Below, piece after piece: positions 24,081 through 34,965 of a DNA stretch of 64,000 bases. This stretch comes from Tachypleus tridentatus. Lineage: Eukaryota > Arthropoda > Merostomata > Xiphosura > Limulidae. The notes under the pieces are model-generated. The model did not search any database. It saw nothing but the letters and a program-made list of their open reading frames with translations, and was not told the origin of the DNA. Where the stretch lies: contig NC_134825.1 of the NCBI RefSeq assembly GCF_004210375.1, forward strand, positions 62,921,558 through 62,985,557, given 5' to 3'. The translations under genes and the position numbers were made by a program. Position 1 is the first letter of the stretch; each line of letters starts with the position of its first letter.

Positions 24081-24860
24081 CCAATGGTGATATCAGCCTA
24101 TATCTTGGTTTGTTCTTTTCCGAAGAATATGGATTACACGATGAGATGATAGTGGAAAACTACAGCAAATGGAACAACTGTCAGAGATTTTGATATTTGA
24201 GAAACTAATTGCATGCATTTGTGATCATCTTAAGTCTCACGATGTCAAATTATCTTTTCATTAACCGCTACATACGAAATTGTGTTTTCTTATTACAACG
24301 TTCTTAATTCACTTCACATTCTTTGTACAGTAGCAAACTAAGTCCAAGAAGACCCAGAGTCACTTTGTGTATGAATGCGTCTGACCAGGGATATCGACAA
24401 CTAAAACGCTCTCTATTATTTGTTTTTAGAGTGGAATAGAAAAAAAAAAAAGCTGATTTCCATTAATCTGAAATACGTAAAGAAGTATTTAACTTACTGG
24501 GAGAGCATTACCAGAAATTATTATGCTAAAGTACAGAACTTTTAGTAATCAGTACAAAAATGTGAACAAGTTGTTCATCTAATAAATGCATGAAATGAGT
24601 CACTACGGATAAAACCTCTTGGCCTATTGAAATAAAAAACAATCTTTCACATTAACGTAATGAACTACGAGAAAAAGTAGGTTTATCCTTAATTAAAAGA
24701 GAAGTATTTTTCAGTTGTATCACTTTATTTTCTGCAGTTGTGACATCTTTTTATCGTGATTTCATCAGAGATACGGAGAGTTTGATTCTTCTTTGTGGGT
24801 ATTTGGGTATGTCTAATTTTTAAATACCCAGGAGTCTCAGGTGCACAAGAAAAGTTTCAT
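24081..24860. other. No feature seen
   Basis: AT-rich intergenic DNA with no recognisable frame or repeat. Confidence 0.5.
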
Positions 24861-25078
24861 TTTGTTTATTTTGTTTTGAATTTCGCGCAAAACTACACGA
24901 GGGCAATCTGCGCTAGCCGTCCCTAATTTAGCAGTGTAAGACTAGAGGGAAGGCAGCTAGTCACCACCACCCACCGCTAACTCTTGAAATACTTTTTTAC
25001 CAAAGAATAGTAGAATTGATAGTTACATTATAACCTCCCCACGCCTGAAAGGGTGAGCATGTTTGGTGTGAAGGGAGG
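24861..25078 (-). repeat. SINE-A, head missing
   Basis: Reverse copy from TGTTTTGAATTTCGCGCAAA to GAGCATGTTTGGTGTGA; the tRNA-like head is lost. Confidence 0.88.
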
Positions 25079-25469
25079 GACAGGGAAATGAAAGTCCAGT
25101 TAAAATGTTTTTACGGAATCGAAAACACTGGGAAAAGTTTGAAAATAAACCAAAATATCCAAGTTCATGTTGCAATACATGTTAAGCAATAGTGTTGTTG
25201 CCTAAAATACTATGATACGCTTGCAGTTAGTGAAACTCGCAAGAGATAAACTTGTTTGCAGAATTCTAATTTCTAATCTATATGAGCTTCTTCAAATTCG
25301 TTGTGAAATATCGTTTATTTGCAACTGATATTGTTTCGATGCCAATGATGCTACATTCCCACGGAATGAAAACACCTGTTGGACTGCATGAACCATCTAA
25401 CTGTAATAAGATAACTCCACATACCGAGTTTCGTATGTTATTGCATTTTGTTATTGTTACTTTGACGTC

Positions 25470-25478
25470 TATATAAAA
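25470..25478 (+). promoter_or_regulatory. Candidate TATA box of EGF-PAN gene 1
   Basis: TATATAAAA lies 60 bp upstream of the ATG at 25530, a natural distance for a short 5' leader. Confidence 0.55.
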
Positions 25479-25529
25479 CAACATCATCTTCTCACAATAA
25501 TTATTCAACTTATTTCTTCCATAACACCA

Positions 25530-28500
25530 ATGATGTACCTGATCGCTGTTGCAGTTGGCATTCTCTCCACAACTCACGCTGTTTGGTAAATTACCCTGAT
25601 TTTTGTTTAACTTGTTTAACGTACCTTAGTTAGAGTAATGAAATGTAGGTTCAAACTTTTAACTCTGTTTTGAAATAATGTCATCCATAATTCTTTAGCA
25701 GGAATAAAGCAAAAATGCTAGTTTTGAAGCTCTAATCCTCGTATCACCAAACGTTTTTTAAACAAAAGTTTTGTTTAGATGCATTATTAAGATTTCGAAG
25801 CGTACCACAACTCAGTTTTAAAATCGCCATCTAATTATGATCTGAAAAACGAAAATTAATTGCCTAATGTAAGTTGAGCACCTTATTTTAACTAAATTAG
25901 GTCTCCGAAATTTAGTGGGCACATCTCAATAAAAAATATGATAATTTTGATTTTTTATAGAATGTTGTATGATCTTGTGTGGGTAGAAGTTTAAATTTAT
26001 TATCACGTGAATAAAGGAACGTAAACTGTAAAAAACTTGCAATTATGTCTTTTGTTTGGAATTGAGCACAAAGCTACACAATGGGCTATCTGTGCTCTGT
26101 CCACAATGTGTTTCATGCAAGTATGTCAGCAGTAGTTGCCCAGGATTAGAAAAACTATGTTTAGAATTAGAAGTGTCATGTAATTAATGTCGTATATATT
26201 TAAAACACTATTTTATTTAAATTGATAACATTTAGAATTTAAGAGAACATTTATGTTTCATGTGCATGATACAATTAGGCTTAACAATTCTCAGAGATAA
26301 TTTTTGAAGGAATGGTAGGTCGATGAAGTAAGTGAGTAAGAATAAGAAATATAACATACTACTTTTTAAATATAACATACTACTGTCTACTGATATATGA
26401 TGACAATGTACAGCTTGGCTGTATCGTGATATTTGAAACTTATTTTAGTTTGTGGAAACACATCATGTAAAGGTCAGTCGTTGAATAAAATATCATTGTT
26501 ACATAAGCGAAGCGAAGTTAAATATTTCCAGAAACCAAATCTAAACCATTTATTTAGTAGCCTATACGTATGACTTTTTTCTATATTTCGAGTGTGTGTG
26601 ATGATGTAACTAGATACTCACAAAATAATAGAAACACTTTTGAGCTATCCGATATTTTTGTTTAGATAAAATTATATATTTTTTTATTTTTCCTTTTCAG
26701 GTTAAAGGAAATCGTTCGCGAGAATTTTCTTCCGACGATACCTGACGGTCCGCCATATTTGGTAAGCTGAAAAAGTTAAATTTTCATGTTGGAAGATATT
26801 ATTAGATAAAAAAAGATGTCCATTTAAAGGTTAGCTTCAGCTGTCACAGAAATTGGAAAGAGTAGAAAATGCAAAGAACATAACTGATCTAAACAAATAT
26901 TGATCTAATATTGCAAAACTTAAATTTTATCTGATGATACCCGGCATGGCCAGGTGGTTAAAGCACTCGATTCATAATCTGAGGATCGCCTATTCGTTGG
27001 TAAAAGAATAGCTCAAGAGTTAACGATTGGTATCAATGACTAGCTTCCTTCCATCTAGTCTTACACTGCTAAATTAGGGACGGCTATCGCAGTTAGCCCT
27101 CGAGTAGCTTTGCGCAAAATTCAAAACCAAACCAATTTATCTGATGTTGAAAAAACTATTTTCTTCGTTATCTAAGATATAAATTATACCTCATTTTACG
27201 GCACTGCATGGCTAGGTGGTTAAGGCGCTCGACACGTAATATGAGGATTGTGAGTTGAATTACAGTCACATCAAACATGTTTGCCCTTTCAGCTGTGGGG
27301 GCGTTATAATGTGACGGTTTATTCCACTATTCGTTGGCAAAAGAGTAACCCAAGAGTTGGTGGTGGGTGGTGATGACTAGCTGCTTTCCTTTTAGTCTTA
27401 CAGCACTAAATTATGGACGGCTAGCGGAGATAACCTTTGTATAGCGTTGCGCGAAATTCAAAATTAGCAAACAAACCTCATTTTATATGAATATTTTAAG
27501 TAAAGAAGACATGCCCAAACAGGAACAAGGAACTATGTACTTAAGTTAGTTTTTCCATAATTTTCATTGGATAGAAACATTAATACGACAACAAAAAAAT
27601 CAGAATGATATGTACCTAGTTTGGACCAGATTCTTACCAACTTCTCGAAAAACTCTTAATCTTTTCTACGATTATTTGCATTTAAGCGCAAAACTACGCA
27701 GTTGGCTACCTGCTCTCTGCCCACTACGGATGGCTAACCTTAAAGTTTAGCGTTAAAACCTTCAAGCTGGTTCAACGGAAGACAAGATGTAGCTGTAGAA
27801 ATGTAACAAGGAAATATTTTAAGTTTTTAATAACATATCTGAAAGGTTTTGGTTTTTCTGAAAACATATTTTGTATGAAAAGCACAACTTCTCAGATGGT
27901 TTAGGGGCGAGTCTGAGGAACGCTGAAAATCGAATTTCGCAGTGAAAAATGTACAGATAATCTATTGTATAGCTTAGCACTTAGCACTAAACAAAGATAA
28001 TAATATAATCTATACTTTTATGGTTTGAGATAAAATATATAAACTGTGCAGATTAGTATTGTTCAAAATATAATTAATTATCAATGCTCCTTTCAGCTAT
28101 AATAATTTTACGAATTGAAAAACGACAACATTTAAACGTATTTTTACTGGATTAGAATTTTCGGAAAGTACAAAAAGAGAGTAACTTCAAACACAAATCG
28201 ACTTTTTACTGTCTCAACATTCAAATTCCAGAATTTTTCAATGTCACAGGAAAGAAAACGTATTTTGGCCTTAACCATGAAAAGCCAGGGAAAATACTGA
28301 AATTTTGTCCTTACTCAAATTTCAAGATAGTTGTGCCTCTGAGAAGTTTACTTACAATTATGAAACTATGAAAGTATTACTTTGTTTAAAAACACTCTAA
28401 CTTTGAATATCAACTTTCTTACTCCTTTAAAGACGAAAAATTGCAATAACATACTCATGAGAAAACAACGACAACAACAATTACTGATGTACTATTAACG

Positions 28501-31500
28501 ATTTTTTTTAAAACAAAGATCTTCCAAACAGTTTGGTAATTCTTTGTGTTCCACCTGTAATTATTAAAAGCCGTGTAAGTAAACATAAAATGAAAAGATA
28601 ACCCAATGAATTTGAGCCAAACATATGAACCGATATGAAGTGACTTACCAGCTATTTGGCACTTTCTGAGAAACTCCTCTATTTTTCTGGGAGACAGGTA
28701 TGAATAAAACTTTCACATTATGCTAAAAGAAATGTGTGTCGATACTTGTGGTGGGCATACCACAGATAGTCCATTAAGTAACTTTGTGCTTCACAACATA
28801 CAAATAACAAATATATTTCGCTATTATTTTGGATTTCTTTATAATTTTTTTCTACAGATTTATTAACAAGTTTAAAGATAAATGGACGTGATTTTTTACA
28901 AAATTTGTATTAGTATATATAAAAGGAACAGTTTTGTTAGTATTTTTTTTAACTCTAGGAACAAGTAACGTGCAAAAACAACCCTTGTAAAAATAAAGGA
29001 TTTTGTAGAGATACACCAGAGAACGCGCTACAAACACGAAGGTTCTACGAGTGTTTGTGTCAGCGTAACACGTGCGGTCTACACTGTGATATTGGTATGT
29101 AGTTAATCGTTACTTCTTTCTCTCTCTTTAGTTTTTATTTTCTTTCTGCATTCAAATACGTCCTACTTGTATAGAAAAGATATATATATATGTATACAAT
29201 GATCATTTTCATTATTTTTTTAACTTTAACCTTACAATGCCTTTGAATTCAAGAAAATTAAACACTATTTGCTGTGTCCATCGCAAGTTAGCACATAACA
29301 ATCTATTTTTAGCATAGGTTGGTCATCATATACTTTTTGAGGAGTGTTTTAAGCGAAAAATATTTCATTTTATATTTATCTCTTATAAGTATAGCTTCTA
29401 ACTGGTCAGCGTTAAGTTTCATGCTTGTATCGCTATAACTAAGGATTCGATTCTTACGGTGGACAGACCGTAGATAACCCGTTGTGTAACAAAGCGCTTA
29501 AACCATAAAAACTACAAAAATGTTATAAGAATAAGTAAAATAACCAGAAGAAGAAATGCTGAAGTTTGTCACTTCCAGCCAAGTAAGACTTCAATACGAA
29601 TACCATAAGTGTAATCCAAAAACACCATAACTGAGAAGCAATTAGGTAAGAACTCACTATTCTTACCATGTTATAACAGGTGCACGAATTTATTCTTTAT
29701 TTAATTACAACAATTCACAACTTTTTTGAAACAACAATACTATGTTTTGTATATGTTTATCTTATATTAATGTTATAGTAATTGTTCAGTTGAAATAAGA
29801 TCGACCCTTCTTAATCGACAGCTGTGATTTGTCTATAGCAGATTTTGGAATGTCATCCCTTTCTTTGTTTAATGTTATTTCCAACTGAACAAACGATATT
29901 TCTCGAACAACTATCCAAAATTCATATGTAAAATTCAACAACTTTTAAGATAGTTATGTCTTTCGCATGTAATTTAAATGTTGTAACATTTACCGAAGTT
30001 ACAAATTAACAGTGACTCAACAATAAGAAAAGCCTGTTTATGACCATAGAAAATTACAGTAGTTTGCTGGTTAGGTAGAGTTACAACCAATTGAATAAAA
30101 TCATAAATAATGTACAGAGACCGCAGACGCCATCTGCTGAACGTGTTATTGCAGTTGGAAAGATTGAACGCTGTAATGGTGAAGAATTGTACAGTACCAA
30201 AATAGGGCAGCTGTAGACAAAGATGACTAGTCAGTCCAAGTCAACAGATATTTACTGCCTATCATCCTTCTTCACGATCCTCTTTTCTCGATTAGAAAAC
30301 TCTTCAGGAATATAATTGAAAATATTTGGTTGGCTAGTGAATGTTATTCTTTTAATCTGAAGTTCACTTGCATCGCCACCTTTGTTAGAGATAAACTTTC
30401 TTTAATATTTTTTACGCCTTACTTTTCGGTTGCGGTTATTCTGTCATAATTACGTCCACATTTACTACACTTCTAACATTCAGAAAAATTTGCTACCTTG
30501 CACTTATAGGTCAACTTCTAAATTGACGTTTCATAATTCTGTCATAATTACGTCCACATTTGCTACACTTCTAACATTCAGAAAAATTTGCTACCTTGCA
30601 CTTATAGGTCAACTTCTAAATTGACGTTTCGCCATTCCTACAGACTTTGGAAAGAATGACATAAACCTTTTCGAACAAAAACAGTGTTTTCAATGAATGT
30701 ATATAAAGACACCTTATAGACCAAAGCCACTTTATAAAGAAATATCGCTTTTACTTACCTTAAAAAGTCACTGTATCTTTTATAAGTGCTTCTCTATTTC
30801 ATGATTGCTCTTCATTGTTCGATTTGTCATTAAATAACTTGTATTATGACAAAATTGCAGGGAGTACAACAAAGTCACGAATTAACTGGTTTAGCGAACA
30901 CACCCTGGTTAAGTTATAGATCACTTTTTAAATGGATTTACAACGCTAAAATCAAGAGTTCAATTTCACTCGGTCGACTCAGCAGATACCCCGATGTGGC
31001 TCTCCTATAAGAAAAACAAACTCACACACTTATTAAATATTTTCCTTGAGAATCATGAACGGAATATTGAAAATAATAACACTGATTCCCTCGAAATAGC
31101 AGAGTAAGAATGTAGTGTTGGTTGTAAGCTTATTTTCATTTATATTGTTTATCCTTTGTGAGTGACTGCATATATTTGATTTTTGTATGTTTGTGTTCCT
31201 TGAAGGTAGGAGTTTTGTGTCAAGTTAACTACTTTATGTTTCAAGAAGGATGTGGTCCGTGCATTCTGTTCACTTTCGTGTTTGTTATTTGTTCTTCTCT
31301 TGTTAATATATATTTTTATTTCTTTTCGCTCAAAGGAACATTTGAGCTTCATGCCAGTATTCAACTTAGGTGTAGTCCAGATGAAGGCATTATTGATACT
31401 TGGGATGCAGATTCATATTTAGTGACAGGATGTCGTAATCTGTGTAATAAATATGCAGATTGTAAGGGTATAAACATAAAACAGTATCAAGACGGTTCTG

Positions 31501-31610
31501 GGTATTGTTCTATCCTGAAGTATGATCTGAACGATGAAACATGTGTAATGGATCCAATGTCCGAAGTTGGAACTGAATACTGGTTTGAGAGACGTACAGA
31601 AAACTGTTAA
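25530..31610 (+). CDS. Secreted EGF-like plus PAN/apple-like protein, gene 1
   Basis: Predicted 175-aa secreted protein from four exons: 25530-25585, 26701-26761, 28959-29094 and 31336-31610 (528 nt in all). Donors are GTAAAT, GTAAGC and GTATGT, acceptors are AG, and phases are 2, 0, 1. Exon 1 is a signal peptide (MMYLIAVAVGILSTTHA). Exon 2 is a short linker. Exon 3 is an EGF-like module (CKNNPCKNKGFC ... CLCQRNTCGLHC) with an extra Cys before the GxxC. Exon 4 is a PAN/apple-like domain with the core CRNLCNKYADCKGIN and GYCSILK. A TATA box lies 60 bp upstream, and AATAAA occurs at 31673 and 31717 after the stop. Three paralogs follow on the opposite strand with the same exon plan. EGF and PAN domains usually bind proteins or glycans outside the cell. 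The role here is unknown, and an immune or clotting link would be speculation. Confidence 0.85.
25586..26700 (+). other. Gene 1 intron 1
   Basis: AT-rich intron with a reverse SINE-B 3' fragment at about 26058-26112 (GAGCACAAAGCTACACAATG). Nothing else was seen. Confidence 0.6.
26940..27137 (+). repeat. SINE-A with internal deletion
   Basis: Head CCCGGCATGGCCAGGTGGTT joins straight to CCTATTCGTTGGTAAAAGAA, skipping about 80 bp. TTTATCTGATG flanks both ends. It lies in intron 2 of gene 1. Confidence 0.9.
27200..27475 (+). repeat. SINE-A, full-length
   Basis: Forward copy with head GGCACTGCATGGCTAGGTGG, flanked by CTCATTTTA repeats. Together with the end of the previous SINE it is duplicated at 33482-33845. 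Confidence 0.92.
27678..28800. repeat. Three decayed SINE-B pieces in gene 1 intron 2
   Basis: A reverse piece at about 27678-27775 (CTCTCTGCCCACTACGGATG), a forward degenerate piece at about 27890-27990, and a forward 3' half at 28738-28800 (GTCGATACTTGTGGTGGGCA). The DNA between them is plain. Confidence 0.6.
29095..30437 (+). other. Gene 1 intron 3, first part
   Basis: Mostly plain AT-rich DNA. A decayed forward SINE-B B-box and tail lies at about 29430-29505 (GGATTCGATTCTTACGGTGG). Confidence 0.5.
30438..30634 (+). repeat. 98-bp direct tandem duplication
   Basis: Two adjacent copies of a 98-bp unit beginning ATTCTGTCATAATTACGTCC, differing at about one base. It is in intron 3 of gene 1. 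The open frame at 30430-30624 arises from it and is not a gene. Confidence 0.93.
30931..31030 (+). repeat. SINE-C, partial
   Basis: TTACAACGCTAAAATCAAGA, a decayed B-box, and the tail ACCCCGATGTGGCTCTCCTA ending AACTCACACAC. It lies in intron 3 of gene 1. Confidence 0.75.
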
Positions 31611-31979
31611 TTTACAATAATAGATAGGAACTGTTAGCGTGTGAAAGTGTTCTTGTTTGAGTGATATTTATAAATAAATAATTACGTAATATTAGTATAT
31701 GCTATGAATTTGAAGAAATAAAGTATATCTTGTCATATTGTTTATACATTGTCCTATTGTTTATCTAACTAATATTTTTAATGCATGACTTACTTCAATA
31801 TATTCTGCATCATTAATATTTCCCTTTAGTACAATAGAATATATGTGATTATTCTCAAGTACAATCTCTTAAAACCACAATGAATTAAACAATTTCGTAT
31901 AAATGCTTAGTTTTAGTTATTGTGAACTCCATTTTGCTCGTTCAAAAATATACATTAGAAAATTTTGCATCTAATATTA

Positions 31980-32622
31980 CAAGACCAGTTAATACCATTA
32001 CAACTGCCATATTTCCAACCCAGAAGGTTTCGCTCAAACTCAAAAAATGAAAGATAATCCCAATAATTCAATGTATTAGTACACGTGATCGTCAAATCGA
32101 AACATCCGTTAATAAAATAGTAACACCATCAAAACTTTAATTAAACAGCAACAGAATAACAACTGGGATAACTTGTGCCAATTAACAGATGAACGTAATG
32201 CAAATCCTCCCACCTTTTGGAGAAAAAAATCAAATCTATATGCAATACCTCAAACATAGAACAACAACACTATCAAATACCATATTTTACAGGTAATACA
32301 GACAGAAGTAAAGCGATTCTGTTTGCTATTTACCTTGAAATTATTCAATATCCAACCTACATGATCATTTTCTACGGCTTAAATAATTTTATCTCTTCTA
32401 ATTGTCATACATTCAAACCGCGTTTATTTATGTCCGCAAACATACATGCAAACTTCGACGTTTCTTCCAGTGACATCACTCGACCAATTACCTGCTCGGA
32501 AGTGAAAACCCATGTCGAAACTCTTAAAAACTCAGCCCCAGATGACACAATTACTAACCTTGTCCTAAAATAATCTTCCAGATAAATGCATTTCCTCTCT
32601 CACCGCCTTATATAACTTCTCA
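31980..32622 (+). mobile_element. Jockey-like LINE fragment (LINE-3), ORF2 linker region
   Basis: The frame at 32217-32573 contains KKIKSICNTSNIEQ, IPYFTGNTDRSKAILFA and KNSAPDDTITNLVLK, then LPDKCISSLTALYNFS in the next frame. That is the stretch between endonuclease and reverse transcriptase in Jockey-group LINEs. Both ends are truncated and the frame is broken. The left limit is approximate. Confidence 0.7.
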
Positions 32623-32888
32623 ATTTTTTTTTTGAATTTCACGCAAAGCTACACAAGGGCTATCTGCACTAGCCGTCCCTAATTTAGCAGTGTAAGATTA
32701 GAGGAAAGGCAGCTAATCATCACCACCCACCGCCAACTCTTGGGCTACTCTTTTACCAACGAATAGTGGGATTGATCGTCACATTATAACGCCACCACTG
32801 CTGAAAGGGCGAGCATGTTTGGTGCGGCCGGAATTCGAACCCGCAACCCTCGGGTCGAACGCCTTAACACACCTGGCCATATCGGGCC
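32623..32888 (-). repeat. SINE-A, full-length, inserted in the LINE fragment
   Basis: Reverse full copy from TTTTTTGAATTTCACGCAAA to the GGGCC head, with similar AACTTCTCA/TATCTTCTCA flanks. Confidence 0.9.
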
Positions 32889-32923
32889 TATCTTCTCACA
32901 AAAAGTAAGGTATTACTCTAAAT

Positions 32924-33480
32924 CAGTGGTTCCCAAACTTTTCTCTCTGGGTCGCACTTTCGGAATGAAAATTTGCTCGCGACACATCGAATTTTTCTAT
33001 TGATAAAATACCTTCAAAAACGAAAATTCAACCCCTAGCAGTGCTTTATTCATAACATAGAACACAGTTACATTATAATATGATCGTGAGACATCCAGAA
33101 AGTATAAAACAATGCAACTACATAAAAACATGATTCATTCACAAAGTATACAAATTCAATGAGAAGTGTGAGCTCGTTTTTGTGCGGTAGTCTCATTTAT
33201 ATTAGGTCTAATTTGAGACAAACAAGTTCTCATACCCTCATCAACACAAATAAGCCTTTATCTTTTATTGTCTTTGATATTTGTCAGACCTAAAAAAATC
33301 ACTGTTCACAACAATATATCGTGGAGAATTGTAAAATAATGGATAATGCTGTTAAAAAGATGTGTGAATATTGTTTCTAGTCGTATATCCCAAAAGAGTC
33401 CAGTGGTATACTCTCATGTTTCATTTTCAAGGTGCGATTACTCAAAATGCATGCCATATCCTTCTCCAAACATAATTCCG
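32924..33480. mobile_element. hAT-type terminal sequence, non-autonomous remnant
   Basis: Starts CAGTGGTTCCCAAACTTTTC and continues GGGTCGCACTTTC, the classic end of Charlie-type hAT elements. No coding region or matching opposite end was identified, so the right limit is a guess. Confidence 0.5.
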
Positions 33481-33481
33481 G

Positions 33482-33845
33482 ATCTCGTGTAGCTTTGCGC
33501 GAAATTTAAAACGAAATCAATTTATCTTATGTTGAAGAAACTATTTTCTTCGTTATCTAAGTTATAAATTATACCTCATTGTTTGGCACAGCATGGTTAG
33601 GTGGTTAGGGCACTCGACTCGTAATATGAAGGTCGTGGATTTTTATTCCCGTCACATCAAACATATTTGCCCTTTCAGCCGTGGGTGTGTTATAATGTGA
33701 CGATTATTTCCACTATCCTTTGGTAAAAGAGTAGCGCAGGAGTTGGCGGTGGGTGGCGATGACCAGCTGCCTTACCTCTAGTCTTACACTGTTAAATTAG
33801 CGACGGCTAGCGGCAACAGCCCTTGCGTAGCTTTGCGAGAAATAA
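33482..33845 (+). repeat. Copy of the SINE pair from gene 1 intron 2
   Basis: A SINE-A tail (CTCGTGTAGCTTTGCGCGAA), about 60 bp of non-SINE sequence (ACTATTTTCTTCGTTATCTA...), then a full SINE-A. The same order and the same intervening DNA occur at about 27104-27475, so this is a segmental copy rather than two independent insertions. Confidence 0.88.
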
Positions 33846-34654
33846 CAACAAGAAATACCCATTCTCTTCGCGCATATTCTTAATTAAAAATCTTGAGCGT
33901 ACGTTTTTCAAACATTCCTTATTTCGATTATAAGATAAACTAAGATTTTGCTCAGTAATTCTGCTTTATTTGGCAGTTTTGTGTTATTGGTGACTGTCTA
34001 AATGTACTGATTATCAGGTATTTTTTCTGGAATTTCGTTTCTCAAACGGTGGGTTGCGACCCCCTTAGGGTCAAGAGCAGTTTCCAAAGACTCAACATTT
34101 TATTTAAGTAAATAAAACTTCGGTAATTTTTTTCATTCTTGTGGAGGTAATGGAGGTCGCAAAGATCAGAACCCGAACACGGGGGTCGTCTAACAAATCC
34201 GGCTCATGAACACTGTTGTGAATGCTATTTAAGGTACTTTGTTAATCACAAATCAAAGAACAGGATGCATTATAATACCCAGAGCTTTTGAGAGGTAGAC
34301 ACTTCATGGATGCATCATGAATTATAAATAGCTATTGTCTGCTCCACTGCTTATTAAATATATTCTATAATATCTCATTTGACTGCCTGTTTAAAAGTGT
34401 TTCACTGTGAGAGTTGGATGTCGCTATATGCTGATTAGGAGAATTTTGATTTTCTCCTTACTGTCTTTAATTTATCTTCTGGTGATGATAATTCGTTACA
34501 TTTTGAATTCAGTAATTTAACTTTATTAATTCACTCTTATGGCAAAAAATAAACAAAATGTTTTTATTTTGGCAGCACTAAGAAGAGAAGGAGAAGGCAA
34601 AAGTAATAGACATAATATCAAATACGTATGACGAACTTTTTCTTTTGTTTGTTT

Positions 34655-34795
34655 GAACTTAAGCACAAAAATACAATGAACCATCTGTGCTCTGAACATC
34701 ACGGTCATCGAACCACAGTTTCTAGCATTGTGATTCCGCAGAGAAAACACTTACTCGAGGGCTATCTGCGATAACCGTCCCTGAGTTTGAAATAG
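34655..34795 (-). repeat. SINE-B piece next to a SINE-A tail piece
   Basis: Reverse SINE-B (TTAAGCACAAAAATACAATG ... ATTGTGATTCCGCAGAGA) directly followed by a SINE-A tail (CTCGAGGGCTATCTGCGATA). The same pair is in copy B at about 46296-46438. Confidence 0.7.
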
Positions 34796-34912
34796 TAATT
34801 AACAAACACTTTCTGGACTGGTAATCGTGAGCTCTAAACACCAGGACATGTCAGATCACGACGAACTGAGTTTAAAAATAACATACACAAAGGGTCAAAC
34901 TAACAAAAGTCA

Positions 34913-34918
34913 TTTATT
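34913..34918 (-). promoter_or_regulatory. Candidate polyadenylation signal, gene 2
   Basis: AATAAA on the minus strand, about 50 bp past the TAA stop. It is conserved in the duplicate at 46556-46561. Confidence 0.55.
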
Positions 34919-34965
34919 CCATAACAGAAAAAAAATTGGTTTTATTTTCAAAAAGATTTGTTTCC

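Noticed and set aside
31158-31335. First part of the 150-codon open frame ending at 31610 as coding sequence
   Set aside because: The PAN exon begins at the AG acceptor at 31334-31335; the upstream part is intron read-through, and the phase fits the EGF exon exactly.
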